Positions 13,444 to 22,382 of a DNA stretch of 64,000 bases are shown here, piece by piece (position 1 is the first letter of the stretch; every line of letters begins with the position of its first letter). The notes under the pieces were generated by a model, which worked only from the letters and a program-made list of their open reading frames with translations, ran no database searches and had not been told where the DNA came from. The translations under genes were made by a program, and so were the position numbers. Origin of the DNA: an uncultured Williamsia sp. (GTDB taxonomy: Bacteria; Actinomycetota; Actinomycetes; Mycobacteriales; Mycobacteriaceae); the NCBI RefSeq assembly GCF_947494875.1, contig NZ_CANLWM010000007.1, positions 305,405 to 369,404 on the forward strand, written 5' to 3'.

Positions 13444-14154
13444 TCAGTTCGGCGGTGTCGCCTGCGCCAGCGGGGCCACCCCGCCGCTGATGTCGGTGAT
13501 GGTCCAGTTCTTGTTCTTGTCGACCGTGATCGGGTAGAGCGCGGTGGTCTTCACCCCGCCCGGGGACTGGACGTTGGTCACCTGGACGTCGACGAACACC
13601 TGCACGACGTAGACGCCGTTGTTCTGGCTCTTGATGTCGCTGCCGACGAGGTCGCCCTTCGACACCCACTGCAACTGGCCGAGCAGCTGCCGCAACACGG
13701 ACTCACTCGTCGTGAACTGCTGCCGCATCTTGTCGTCGACGTTCGTCCGCAGCGCCGCGAACCACGGGTCGAAGTCGCGGTAGTTGATCAGCGCCGCCTT
13801 CACCGCGTAGTCGCTCGCGACGTCCTGCGCCCGCTGCGCGCCGGAGTTCGCGTCCCGCAGCGTCGTGTAGTCGTCGCGGTAGGACGACGCGAAGTACACG
13901 GCGACACCGGCGACGACAGCCAGGACCACCACCAGCGCGGCGAGTGCGCCCACGAGCAGCCGAGGACGACGTGAGGGCTGCGCGGCATCGGCCGGGCGGT
14001 CGTCGGCCTTCTTCTCCGGCGTCGTCGGGGTCGTGTCCGACGACGGCTTCCCCGTCGACTCCGTCGTCGCCTCCGCCGTCGTCTCGTCGGCGGACGCCTC
14101 GGTCGACGTCGCCGTGGTGTCGTCCACGGCGTCCTTCTCGTCGTCAGTCGCCAT
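13444..14154 (-). CDS. Mce-associated membrane protein
   Basis: A protein of 236 residues. An acidic, Thr/Ser/Glu-rich cytoplasmic head of about 65 residues precedes one membrane segment (around LLVGALAALVVVLAVVAG), followed by an external domain of about 150 residues. This layout and the motif FDPWFAALRTNVDDKM match the Mce-associated (Mas) proteins that end most mce operons and are thought to stabilise or assist the transporter. ATG at 14154 is chosen because GGAGG lies 8-9 bases upstream; the ATG at 14163 would have no spacing. It follows mceF by 69 bases in the same direction, so it is probably the last gene of the operon. The exact role is unknown. Confidence 0.85.
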   Translation of the reverse strand: MATDDEKDAVDDTTATSTEASADETTAEATTESTGKPSSDTTPTTPEKKADDRPADAAQPSRRPRLLVGALAALVVVLAVVAGVAVYFASSYRDDYTTLRDANSGAQRAQDVASDYAVKAALINYRDFDPWFAALRTNVDDKMRQQFTTSESVLRQLLGQLQWVSKGDLVGSDIKSQNNGVYVVQVFVDVQVTNVQSPGGVKTTALYPITVDKNKNWTITDISGGVAPLAQATPPN

Positions 14155-14223
14155 CGCCTGCATCCTCCGTCGTCGTCGTCCGCCCCGCCGCCTGCGCGCG
14201 GGACCCTCTCACCGTCGTGTGCA

Positions 14224-15171
14224 CTATCGGGTGGTCACGCGGAAGCGCACCACACCGTTCTCGTCGACGATCCGCAGCCCCCGTCGGACCACCGACCCGA
14301 TGTCGATGTCGGTCGCAGGGGCGACCGTCGACAGCAGCGGGAGCAGCACACCGATCGGCGGGGTGATCTTCGGCAGCAGGCGGACCAGGTAGTCGTCGAG
14401 GGTCTGCAGGAACGGGGAGATCACCTGCGTCCAGGCCACGGCACCGTTGGTCGCGCGGGCCAGGCCGGGGAACAGACCCCATAGTTCGGTGAACGTCGGC
14501 TGGTTGAGCAGCAGTTGCCGCGATCCCTCGGACAGTGTCGGACCGATGCCGTCGATGGTGCGCACGAAGGCCTGGGCGGTGTCGAAGAGGTCCGAGAACT
14601 CGGTGCGTTGCGTGGTGATGGTCCGCGACAGGTAGCGGGAGAACTCACCGATGCGGGTGATGTCGTCGTCGCGGCCGATCCACCCGGCGTTGACGGTGTT
14701 GGCGATGCTCTCGATCCGCCCGGGGTCGATCTGCCCGACGAGCCGCTGCAGGTTGGTCAGCGTCTCCCCGACCGTCGACCGCGCGTCGATGTTCTTCTCC
14801 AGCACGGCGCCGTTCGCGATGAAGGGGCCGTCGGCCGTCGTCGACGAGAAGTTGAGGTACTGCTCGCCCACCAGCGACAGGTTCTCGACCGTGACCGAGG
14901 CCGACGCCGGGATCTTGTAGTCGGTGTCGAGGGACAGCGTCGCCCGCAGTCCGTCGGGGCGGATGTCGATGGCGCGGACGGTTCCGACCTCGATCCCGTT
15001 CCACAGCACGCGCGATCGGGGCAACAACCCTCCCGACGAGGCCATGTCGACGGTCACCGTCGACGTCGAGGCGACGGGCCGCACCTTCAGGATCCCGACG
15101 GCCAGGTACCCGGCCAGGCCGACCGACACCACGACGAGCAACGCCAACGAGGTCTTCACGCCGAGCTTCAT
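14224..15171 (-). CDS. mceF: MceF-type MCE-domain protein
   Basis: A protein of 315 residues with an N-terminal membrane anchor (MKLGVKTSLALLVVVSVGLA) and an MCE/MlaD domain (for example RSRVLWNGIEVGTVRAIDI, then a QYLNF motif), followed by a long helical region. MCE proteins form the periplasm-spanning tube of Mce importers, which carry fatty acids, sterols or other lipids inward. As sixth in the series it is named MceF by position. ATG at 15171 is preferred over an upstream GTG at 15210 because it begins directly with the membrane anchor. It is shorter than many mycobacterial MceF proteins, without the long Pro/Ala tail. Confidence 0.88.
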   Translation of the reverse strand: MKLGVKTSLALLVVVSVGLAGYLAVGILKVRPVASTSTVTVDMASSGGLLPRSRVLWNGIEVGTVRAIDIRPDGLRATLSLDTDYKIPASASVTVENLSLVGEQYLNFSSTTADGPFIANGAVLEKNIDARSTVGETLTNLQRLVGQIDPGRIESIANTVNAGWIGRDDDITRIGEFSRYLSRTITTQRTEFSDLFDTAQAFVRTIDGIGPTLSEGSRQLLLNQPTFTELWGLFPGLARATNGAVAWTQVISPFLQTLDDYLVRLLPKITPPIGVLLPLLSTVAPATDIDIGSVVRRGLRIVDENGVVRFRVTTR

Positions 15172-15216
15172 GACCCGCCCCGCTCTCGCCCACCCGGTTT
15201 CATGACCCACCTCGCG

Positions 15217-16272
15217 TCACTTCATCGCCCCGATCATCCGGAGGGTCGCGGCGATCGTCCGCAGTTCGTCGCCTGAGGCCGTCGGCGTGGACACCCCACG
15301 GGGTGAGTTCATGTCGACGATGTTCACGCTGGGTGCGGCGAGGAACGGCAGGATCCGGTCGTTCACGAGATCGCCGAGCTTCTGCAGGTCGGTCGGCAGC
15401 GTCGAATCGAGCTCGACGGCGAGATCAACCAGGGGGTCGACGGTACGGATGAGCGTCGAGAGCGGTTGGGCTCGTGTGGTGAACAGCTGGTCGACGGGCA
15501 CGAGCTCGAACCCCAACGTCCCCAACACCTTGGTGAACGAGGCGAAGGAGACCAGCGCGCCACCGATGCGCTCCGGGCCGACGTCGAGGGAGAACGCGAG
15601 GTCGGGCCCACGCACCTGCACCGAGCGGGCCAGCACCGCAAGGGATTCGAGCAACTCCCCCACCGGTCCCTGGTTCTGTGCCAGCCGCGCGACGAGTTCC
15701 CGCGACACCTCGATCGCCTTGTCGCGCTGCGCGGTGTCCTGCGGGAACGCCGTGTTCGCACGGTCGACGGTGCGCTGCAGCTTCTCCAGGGTCCCGCCGT
15801 TCGCGAGCGAGGCGATGCCGCCGAGCAACTCCTCGACAGCCGGCGTGACCGTGGTCCGCGACTCCGGGATGGTGGCCCCGTTCGCCAGCGGCGGCTCGTC
15901 GCCGTCCTGGGACGGCGGGGTCAACGCGATGTAGATGTCACCGAGGAGGGTCGACTGCTCGAGCGACGCGCGCGTCCCCTGCGGGATCCGTACGGCCGCC
16001 TCCACGTCGACGGTCGCGACGGCGACGGGGGCACCGGGGGTACCCCCGATGCCGACCTCGCGGAGCACGCCGACCTTGGTGCCGTTCATGAGCACCTTGC
16101 TGCGCGCGGGCAGGTTGAGGACGTTGGAGAACTCGAGCCGTAGTTCTCTGCTCTGCCCGGAGACGCGGGTCCCCGGCAGCGGGAGGTCGACGACCTGCAC
16201 GCCGCATCCGGCCAGCAGGGTCGCGACGACGACGACGAGAACCGCGGCGGCGGCGCGGCGGGTGCGGGTCAT
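15217..16272 (-). CDS. mceE: MceE-type lipoprotein
   Basis: A protein of 351 residues. The N-terminus has a lipoprotein signal with lipobox LLAG-C (Cys23), typical of MceE/LprK, the only lipid-anchored subunit of the Mce tube. An MCE domain follows (RSKVLMNGTKVGVLREVGI). The ATG overlaps the stop codon of mceD as ATGA, showing translational coupling and fixing the start. The operon setting between MceD and MceF agrees with the assignment. The C-terminal part is helical with no recognised motif. Confidence 0.92.
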   Translation of the reverse strand: MTRTRRAAAAVLVVVVATLLAGCGVQVVDLPLPGTRVSGQSRELRLEFSNVLNLPARSKVLMNGTKVGVLREVGIGGTPGAPVAVATVDVEAAVRIPQGTRASLEQSTLLGDIYIALTPPSQDGDEPPLANGATIPESRTTVTPAVEELLGGIASLANGGTLEKLQRTVDRANTAFPQDTAQRDKAIEVSRELVARLAQNQGPVGELLESLAVLARSVQVRGPDLAFSLDVGPERIGGALVSFASFTKVLGTLGFELVPVDQLFTTRAQPLSTLIRTVDPLVDLAVELDSTLPTDLQKLGDLVNDRILPFLAAPSVNIVDMNSPRGVSTPTASGDELRTIAATLRMIGAMK

Positions 16273-17411
16273 CGCCGGCCTGCCGATCCGAGCACGAGTT
16301 GCAGCAGCTTCGTGTCGACGCGGTCGGGCGCGCCGGCCACCGGTCGACAGGAGCCGGCGACGAGTCGGTTCACGACAGCACACGAGGCGGCTGACGCCGA
16401 GAGCGGTGCGCTCACGCGGACGGTCGGCGCCGCGACGGAGACCGCCAGGCCCGGCTGGGTGTCCTGGGCCTGCGCGCGGATCGCCGACATCACCGGCGGC
16501 AGCAGCTCGAGCAGCGCCACGATCTGGTCGGTGGGGAGCAGCTGCACGAGCGGGGTGATCAGCTCGAGGACCTTGAGCAGGATCGGACCGTAGCGGCCGA
16601 CGTTGTCGGCGAGCTGCGGCACCACTGTCGTGATGCGCCGCAGGGCGGGGTTCAGTTCGCGGGTGAGTTCTCCCAACGCGATGGAGAACTTGCCGACGTT
16701 GTCGATGGCGGACTGCACGTCGGGCCAGCGGTCGACGAAGAACTGCGCGAGTTGTTGCCCGTTGACGATCAGGGACCGCAGCTGCGAGTCCCGCAGGGCC
16801 GGATCACCCAGCGCCCGCGACAACCCCTGCACGGCGCGGTTGAAGTCCTCGGCCGACCCCTTGAGCGCGTTGTCCACGTCGGCCAGGGCGTTCCCGACCG
16901 CCTGCTGCTGCTCGGGGGTGCGGCCCGCGACGTCGGTCAGCTGGGCCGAGAGCTTGTTGAACGCGTCGAACGCCTGGCTCAGGCTCTTCGGCGTGCGGGT
17001 GCGGTCGAGCGGGATGCACCGGGCGGTGTCCCAGGTGGGGCCACCGACGTACGGGGTGGGGATCTCCAACCGCCGATCGGTGACGATGGAGTCCGACGTC
17101 GTCACCGCGGAGACGTTCACCGGGAACCGCACGCCGCCGTCGACGTCGAAATCGACGCGGACGGCGCCGTTGTCGGGGGCGACCTTCGTGACGTGTCCGA
17201 TGGTGACCCCGAGCAAGGTGAGGTTGCTGCCCGGGTAGAGACCGATCGAGTCGGACATGATGGCGCAGCCCGACCCGCTCGGCGACGAGTCGGTGGTCCG
17301 CACGGCGGCGACGATCATCGAGATGACGGCCACGATCGCGGCCACCACCACGACCCGCGCGGCGACGGTCCGCCAGCGGGACGGGGCGGGTTGTGCTGTG
17401 GCGTCGGTCAT
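16269..17411 (-). CDS. mceD: MceD-type MCE-domain protein
   Basis: A protein of 380 residues with one N-terminal membrane segment (VVVVAAIVAVISMIVAAV) and an MCE domain (GSNLTLLGVTIGHVTKVAP), then a long predicted helical stretch (EQQQAVGNALADVDNAL and following). The start ATG at 17411 lies one base after the mceC stop, so upstream in-frame extension into mceC is ignored. The stop overlaps the mceE start. It is the fourth MCE subunit of the operon and is expected to assemble as one ring subunit of the hetero-hexameric tube. Confidence 0.9.
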   Translation of the reverse strand: MTDATAQPAPSRWRTVAARVVVVAAIVAVISMIVAAVRTTDSSPSGSGCAIMSDSIGLYPGSNLTLLGVTIGHVTKVAPDNGAVRVDFDVDGGVRFPVNVSAVTTSDSIVTDRRLEIPTPYVGGPTWDTARCIPLDRTRTPKSLSQAFDAFNKLSAQLTDVAGRTPEQQQAVGNALADVDNALKGSAEDFNRAVQGLSRALGDPALRDSQLRSLIVNGQQLAQFFVDRWPDVQSAIDNVGKFSIALGELTRELNPALRRITTVVPQLADNVGRYGPILLKVLELITPLVQLLPTDQIVALLELLPPVMSAIRAQAQDTQPGLAVSVAAPTVRVSAPLSASAASCAVVNRLVAGSCRPVAGAPDRVDTKLLQLVLGSAGRR

Positions 17412-17412
17412 C

Positions 17413-18387
17413 TCAGCACCCCTTGTCCGGGGTCGGGATGCACAGTGAGGGCGCGTCGACGCGGGTCTTCGAGAGATCGACGTCGACGGCGGACCCGTCG
17501 GTGCTGAGGATGCCACCGATCTCGTTCGCCAGCTGTGTGAGTCGGTCCACGATCGGGTTGGCGCGACCGAGCTTGTCGCGCACGGCCAGTACGATCTCCT
17601 TCACCTTGTCGACCTCTGGGTTGATCGTTCCCGACAGCGCCCCCACCGGCGGCTCGAGGAAGGCGAAGAGTGCGTCGACGCCGCGGATCGTCTCCAGCGC
17701 GTCGAACCGGAACTGGTAGAAGCGGTATCCGATGAGCCCGACGAGACGGAGCAGGTTCACCAGTTGGGCGCGACCGTTGTTCAGGGCGCCGACATACTCC
17801 TCGGTGATCGCGATCGCCCGGTCGAGATCGTCGTCGCGGTCGCCGAGGGTGGTGGTGACCGTCTCGATCTGGCTGATGATCTCGCGCGCGGCGTCCGAGC
17901 GCCCGGCGAGGGCCTGACTCACCTGCGCGAAGGTCTGCCGCGTGGTGACGGCGTCGACCTTGTCCACGACCGAGCCGGAGTCCCGGATGACGTCGGTGAG
18001 CTCGTAGGGCGTGGAGGTCTGCGTGCGGGGGATGTGGCCGCGCAGCGGTTCCGATCCCTGCGGCGTCACCGCCAGATAGTGGCCGCCGATCGCGGTGGTG
18101 AGGCGGATGTCGGCGCCTGTGCGGTCGCCGAGGCGCACCGAGCCGTCGAGGCCGAACCGGATCTCGACGTGGTCGCCGACGACCGAGACGTCCCGCACCT
18201 CGCCGACCCGGATCCCGGCGACACGCACCTCGTCGCCCGACCGGAGCTGACCGCTCGAGGTGAACTCGGCGGTGTATTCGTCCTCGCCCATCGGCATGAC
18301 GTAGAGCAGCCCGCACACCAGGGCGATCACCGCGATGACGGCGACCCCGGCCAGGCCGTACAGCACCTCTTTCCGACGACGGGTCAT
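17413..18387 (-). CDS. mceC: MceC-type MCE-domain protein
   Basis: A protein of 324 residues starting MTRRRKEVLYGLAG, with a membrane anchor at about residues 8-32 and an MCE domain containing GDEVRVAGIRVGEVRDV and GHYLAVTP. A helical C-terminal region ends in two cysteines (SLCIPTPDKGC). The ATG overlaps the mceB stop by four bases (ATGA). Position third after the YrbE pair identifies it as MceC. Confidence 0.91.
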   Translation of the reverse strand: MTRRRKEVLYGLAGVAVIAVIALVCGLLYVMPMGEDEYTAEFTSSGQLRSGDEVRVAGIRVGEVRDVSVVGDHVEIRFGLDGSVRLGDRTGADIRLTTAIGGHYLAVTPQGSEPLRGHIPRTQTSTPYELTDVIRDSGSVVDKVDAVTTRQTFAQVSQALAGRSDAAREIISQIETVTTTLGDRDDDLDRAIAITEEYVGALNNGRAQLVNLLRLVGLIGYRFYQFRFDALETIRGVDALFAFLEPPVGALSGTINPEVDKVKEIVLAVRDKLGRANPIVDRLTQLANEIGGILSTDGSAVDVDLSKTRVDAPSLCIPTPDKGC

Positions 18388-19388
18388 CGACAGATCACCA
18401 CCGGGGCACCGGCGAGCAGCACGGTGGTGAGCGGGCCCGGGACCGACTGTCCCGCACGGCAGGTGAGGGACGCGGCCCGGGCGCTCTGCGTGGACGCGAC
18501 GAGGGAGTCGAGGACGCCGGGGATCCCGGCCAGGATCTGCGAGGCGGTGTTCGTCAGTGGGATGTACTTGCGCAGCAGCCGGTCGACGTCGGCGTAGTTG
18601 CCGAAGTAGACCCCGTTCAGGCTCTGCAGCACCAGCCGTAGCGGCTTCAGCGCCCGCGCCGACTCCTTCAGTGACGCCTGCGTCTGGTCGATGTTGCCGG
18701 CCAGGGCACCGAGCGCGTCACCGGTGCGCGCGATGAGCTCGTTGAGACGCGGTGACTTGTACTGGATCTGGCGCGCCAACGACCCGAGTCCGGTGACGAA
18801 CGCGGCGATGGTCTCCGACCGGTCGGCCGCGAACCGCGTGATGTCGTTGAGGCGGTCGAGGATCGAGCCGAGTTCGGGTCCGCGGCCCTGCACGACGGCG
18901 AGCACGTTGCCGACGAACTCGTTGATCTGCGCGGGGTCGAGCACGCGGAACACCGGGCGAAGTCCGTTGAACAGCACCGTGATGTCGAAGGAGGGGACGG
19001 TCCGCGACTGCGGGATGACCTGCGAGCCGGACACCCGCACCCCGGCCGGGCCGTCGGTGTACACGTCGAGGTACCGCTCGCCGACGAGGTTGAGGTACCG
19101 GACCGCGATGGTGGTGTTGTCGAACAGCGGGACCGAGCGCTCGAGGCTGAAGGTGACGCGGGCGACGCCGTCGTGCAGAGCGACCTTCTCGACCTTGCCG
19201 ACGCGGACGCCGATCTCGCGCACGTCGTTGCCGGCCGCGAGACCGGACACGTCGGAGAAGTCGGCGGTCACCGTGCGCTGCGGACCCTCGACCGGCGGCG
19301 AGAGGGCACCCACGACCACCCAGCCGGCGGCGATCATCGCGACGACGAACAGCGCGAGCCCGATCATCGACCCCGCCCGCAGCCTCAT
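18384..19388 (-). CDS. mceB: MceB-type MCE-domain protein
   Basis: A protein of 334 residues with a membrane anchor at about residues 7-29 (MIGLALFVVAMIAAGWVVVG), an MCE domain (GNDVREIGVRVGKVEKVAL, then LVGERYLDVY) and a long helical region with FLF-type hydrophobic positions. It is coupled to mceA and mceC by four-base overlaps at both ends. Two C-terminal cysteines (SLTCRAGQ and VVICR) are typical of actinobacterial Mce proteins. Confidence 0.91.
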   Translation of the reverse strand: MRLRAGSMIGLALFVVAMIAAGWVVVGALSPPVEGPQRTVTADFSDVSGLAAGNDVREIGVRVGKVEKVALHDGVARVTFSLERSVPLFDNTTIAVRYLNLVGERYLDVYTDGPAGVRVSGSQVIPQSRTVPSFDITVLFNGLRPVFRVLDPAQINEFVGNVLAVVQGRGPELGSILDRLNDITRFAADRSETIAAFVTGLGSLARQIQYKSPRLNELIARTGDALGALAGNIDQTQASLKESARALKPLRLVLQSLNGVYFGNYADVDRLLRKYIPLTNTASQILAGIPGVLDSLVASTQSARAASLTCRAGQSVPGPLTTVLLAGAPVVICR

Positions 19389-20437
19389 CGCCCACCGCCG
19401 CCTGCGGTCGGGGGCGCGAGCAGCACCGAGGTCAGCTGCGGCATGTTCGCGAGGGTCGCGCCCACCTGCAGGGTGACCTTGCCGTCCTGCGTCGGCAGCG
19501 CCTTCGTCAACCGCCGCACCAGTTCCCGCGAGTCGTCGTAGGCGGGCGGGATGGACCGCAGGGTGCGTCCGAGCGGTGAGCCCACGGTGATGACGAAGTC
19601 GAGCAGGGTACTCAGCGAGGTGAGGTTGTCGCCGACGACGCCGCCGATGGTGCCGACGGTCTGCACGAGTCCCGACAGCGTGTCGCGGACACCGCTGACC
19701 ACCTTCGGGTCGGTGTACTCGGCGGTGGTCTTCGTCAGGTTGATCAGGACGGTGTCGAACGGGCCCTCGAGGTCGGCGACACCCCGGGACGCGGGCCCGA
19801 GGATCTGCAGGAACCGCGCGAGCGGCATCTGCTGACGCGCCGCGGCGAGGTTCAGCAGGTCCGCCCCCGACCGCAGCAGCGGCTGGACGGCGTCGACCAC
19901 ACGGGAGAGCACGTCGATGCTCTGCGAGACCGTTGTGCCGGTGACCGTGGTCGAGATCTGACCGACCTGTCGGAGCAGCTCGGCGACCGACACGTTCGTC
20001 GAGTCCGACCCGATCCGCAGTCGTTCACCGTCGCGCAGCCGGCCCGCGCCCTGTCCGGCGGTGGCGTCGGAGCGCAGCTCGATGCCGGTGACGCCGAGGA
20101 TGTTCGACGGCGCGTACGCGGCGCTCACCCGGTCGGGGATGTTCGCGGCCTGCTTCTCGTCGATGGAGAGCGTGACCTGCTGCTGCGTCCCGTCGGTGAC
20201 CCGCACCGAGTCGACGCGTCCCACGATGAGGCCGCGGAACTTGACGTCGCCGCCCGCGGCGAGCCCGTCACCGACGGCGTCGGTCACGGCGACGACCGTC
20301 ACCCGGTCGTCGAATCCGCCGCGCGCGTAGATCGTCAGCGGGATGGCCGCGACGACGAGCACGGCGAGGGTGGCCGCGCCGATGATCAGCAGCGTGCGTC
20401 GGGACGGACCGCGTCCGGAGGCGTCCTCGTACATCAT
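19385..20437 (-). CDS. mceA: MceA-type MCE-domain protein
   Basis: A protein of 350 residues. The start is the first of two adjacent ATGs at 20437, overlapping the yrbEB stop (ATGA). A membrane segment at about residues 16-35 (LLIIGAATLAVLVVAAIPLT) is followed by an MCE domain with GGDVKFRGLIVGRVDSVRV and GVTGIELR, then a helical region. In the Mce model it forms one ring subunit of the lipid conduit above the YrbE permease. The same frame stays open upstream through yrbEB, but that part is an out-of-frame reading of yrbEB and is not coding. Confidence 0.91.
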   Translation of the reverse strand: MMYEDASGRGPSRRTLLIIGAATLAVLVVAAIPLTIYARGGFDDRVTVVAVTDAVGDGLAAGGDVKFRGLIVGRVDSVRVTDGTQQQVTLSIDEKQAANIPDRVSAAYAPSNILGVTGIELRSDATAGQGAGRLRDGERLRIGSDSTNVSVAELLRQVGQISTTVTGTTVSQSIDVLSRVVDAVQPLLRSGADLLNLAAARQQMPLARFLQILGPASRGVADLEGPFDTVLINLTKTTAEYTDPKVVSGVRDTLSGLVQTVGTIGGVVGDNLTSLSTLLDFVITVGSPLGRTLRSIPPAYDDSRELVRRLTKALPTQDGKVTLQVGATLANMPQLTSVLLAPPTAGGGGR

Positions 20438-21300
20438 CCGGAGAACCGGAACCCGACGTCGGACCCCCAGAACACCAGGGTCAGGATCATGTCGAGCACG
20501 ACGATCATCACGAAGCTGCTCTTGATGGCCCGGCCGGACGCGATGCCCACGCCCTCGGGTCCGCCCGCCGCGTAGAACCCCTGGTAGCAGTGGATCAGGA
20601 TCACCGCGACGACGAAGATCACGGCCTTGACCATCGCGAACAGCATGTCGACCGGGGACAGGAACGCCGTGAAGTAGTGGTAGTACGTGCCCGACGACTG
20701 CCCGTTGACCGTGTTCACGACGAACGCGCAGGACAGGTAGCTCAGGATCAGCGTGATGAGGAACAGCGGGATGATCGTGACCACGCCCGCGATGACGCGG
20801 GTGGACACCACGAAGGGCACCGGACGGATCGCCTGCGCCTCCAACGCGTCGATCTCCTCGGCGATGCGCATCGACCCGATCTCCGCGGTCATCCGACAGC
20901 CCGCCTGCGCGGCGAACCCGATGGCCACGACGATCGGCCCCAGTTCCCGGGTGTTGACGTAGGCGGAGAGGAACCCGCTCAGCGGCCCGATCCCGAACAG
21001 TCGCAGCGTCGCGAACGACTCGATGCCGATGGACCCGCCGACCGACAGCCCGAGCACCACCAGCACCGCGACCGACCCACCGCCGACGACGATGCCGGTG
21101 GAGCCCCACATCAGGTCGGACAGCACGGCGCCGGTCTGCGACCGGTACACACGCAGGGCGTGCGGCGTCGACCGCAGCACGTCGTAGGCGAAGTGGACCT
21201 GATGTCCGACGCGCTCGAGGGCGTTCACCGGCACGGCGGCGGCCCGGCTGGTGGCGGTGGTCCACCGCCGGGAGCGGGAGTACGTCGCGAAACCCGTCAC
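20434..21300 (-). CDS. yrbEB: YrbEB-type Mce permease
   Basis: A protein of 288 residues of the MlaE/YrbE permease family. It has five or so membrane segments and the family's conserved loop (AQAGCRMTAEIGSMRIAEEI) that contacts the ATPase, followed by EIDALEAQAI. A GTG start at 21300 lies four bases after yrbEA. With YrbEA it makes the inner-membrane permease of the Mce importer. The ATPase (Mkl/MceG) is usually encoded elsewhere, and none is seen in this window. Confidence 0.93.
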   Translation of the reverse strand: MTGFATYSRSRRWTTATSRAAAVPVNALERVGHQVHFAYDVLRSTPHALRVYRSQTGAVLSDLMWGSTGIVVGGGSVAVLVVLGLSVGGSIGIESFATLRLFGIGPLSGFLSAYVNTRELGPIVVAIGFAAQAGCRMTAEIGSMRIAEEIDALEAQAIRPVPFVVSTRVIAGVVTIIPLFLITLILSYLSCAFVVNTVNGQSSGTYYHYFTAFLSPVDMLFAMVKAVIFVVAVILIHCYQGFYAAGGPEGVGIASGRAIKSSFVMIVVLDMILTLVFWGSDVGFRFSG

Positions 21301-21304
21301 CGCG

Positions 21305-22138
21305 TCACCCGACCTTCTGCTGGACGAACATCGACAGGATCTGGGTGACGGCGAGGTTCAGCAGGAACGACGCGACGACGCCGAGCACGACGGCCGCGTT
21401 CACCGCGTCGGCGACGCCGCGGGGCCCGCCGCGGGCCTCGAGTCCGCGCTGGCAGGCGATGGCCACGACGACGACCCCGAACAGGACCGACTTGGCCAGC
21501 GCGATCACGAGGTCGGTGACGCCGGCGAACTGGCCGAAGCCGCCGAGATAGCTGCCGGGGGCGCCGCCCTGGAACGACACGTTGATGACGTACCCGGCGG
21601 CGACGCCGACCGCGATGATCTCCATGCAGATGAGCGGGGCGACGACGATCACCGCGAGGATGCGGGGCGCGACCACCCGTCGTGCCGGGTCGATGCCCAT
21701 CGTGCGCATCGCGTCGATCTCCTCCCGCACCGTGCGGGCACCGAGGTCGGCGGCGATCGCCGACCCCACGGCGCCGCCGATGAGCAGCGCCGCGCCGATG
21801 GGCGCGCCCTGTTGGAGGATGGCCAGCGCACCGGTGGCGCCGGACAGCGACGACGCGCCGAGCTGCTGCGTGAGGCCGCCGACCTGTACGGACAGGATGA
21901 CGCCGAACGGGATCGAGACGAGGACGGCCGGCACCCCGGCGACGCCGGCGAAGAAGCTCGCCTGACTCAGCACCTCCCGCCCGGGCAGTCGGCCCCGCAC
22001 GATGTCCCGGCCGAGGTGCCCGAACGCGGTGAGGGTCAACTCGACGAGGCGACCGAGGGTCGCGATCGCGGACACGACGGCATCACCGAACCGTGTCACC
22101 GCGAGCACACCGCTGCGGCGCGTGCCGACGTTCGCCAT
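21305..22138 (-). CDS. yrbEA: YrbEA-type Mce permease
   Basis: A protein of 277 residues from ATG 22138, which has a GGGGGAGAG purine run immediately upstream; an in-frame GTG at 22195 is a weaker choice. It shows the MlaE/YrbE fold with the ATPase-contact loop (IAADLGARTVREEIDAMRT) and several membrane segments. It is the first gene of the eight-gene yrbE-mce operon, all genes being spaced by less than 60 bases or overlapping. The substrate cannot be read from sequence; no sterol-degradation genes lie nearby, which argues weakly against a sterol-type Mce4 system. Confidence 0.92.
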   Translation of the reverse strand: MANVGTRRSGVLAVTRFGDAVVSAIATLGRLVELTLTAFGHLGRDIVRGRLPGREVLSQASFFAGVAGVPAVLVSIPFGVILSVQVGGLTQQLGASSLSGATGALAILQQGAPIGAALLIGGAVGSAIAADLGARTVREEIDAMRTMGIDPARRVVAPRILAVIVVAPLICMEIIAVGVAAGYVINVSFQGGAPGSYLGGFGQFAGVTDLVIALAKSVLFGVVVVAIACQRGLEARGGPRGVADAVNAAVVLGVVASFLLNLAVTQILSMFVQQKVG

Positions 22139-22185
22139 CTCTCCCCCGGGTCGTCGTGAAGCTGCTGTCGACGGCGCACGGGGAA

Positions 22186-22222
22186 GTGACGTCACCCGGG
22201 CTCCGTGACCGCGGTCACTGTA
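22186..22222. promoter_or_regulatory. Divergent mce / CoA-transferase control region with two palindromes
   Basis: The 244-base gap between yrbEA and the CoA-transferase gene holds two perfect palindromes, GTGACGTCAC (22186-22195) and GTGACCGCGGTCAC (22205-22218). The second fits the GTGA-N6-TCAC core of CRP/GlxR sites and touches a minus-strand TACAGT (22217-22222) that could be the mce -10 element, so binding there would affect mce transcription. The TetR regulator encoded at 23591 is another possible binder. Confidence 0.4.
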
Positions 22223-22382
22223 ACGGGGTGCTCTGATCTTTTGTCCGGGTTGCGAAACGACATTGGGACGGTGGACAAACGGTCCAGGACGACGTTGGGC
22301 ACGCGCGCACGACGAGTGACGGACACCGGGCTGTCGGCGGGTCGGTTGGCGCCGTGTACGGGCGATTCGTCACCCTGGACCC

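Noticed and set aside
20438-21265. N-terminal extension of mceA back to 21265
   Set aside because: It reads yrbEB in the wrong frame; mceA starts at the ATGA overlap at 20437.
13444-22138. Naming the operon mce4 (sterol importer)
   Set aside because: No KstR box or sterol-degradation gene was seen nearby; only the generic mce order can be supported.
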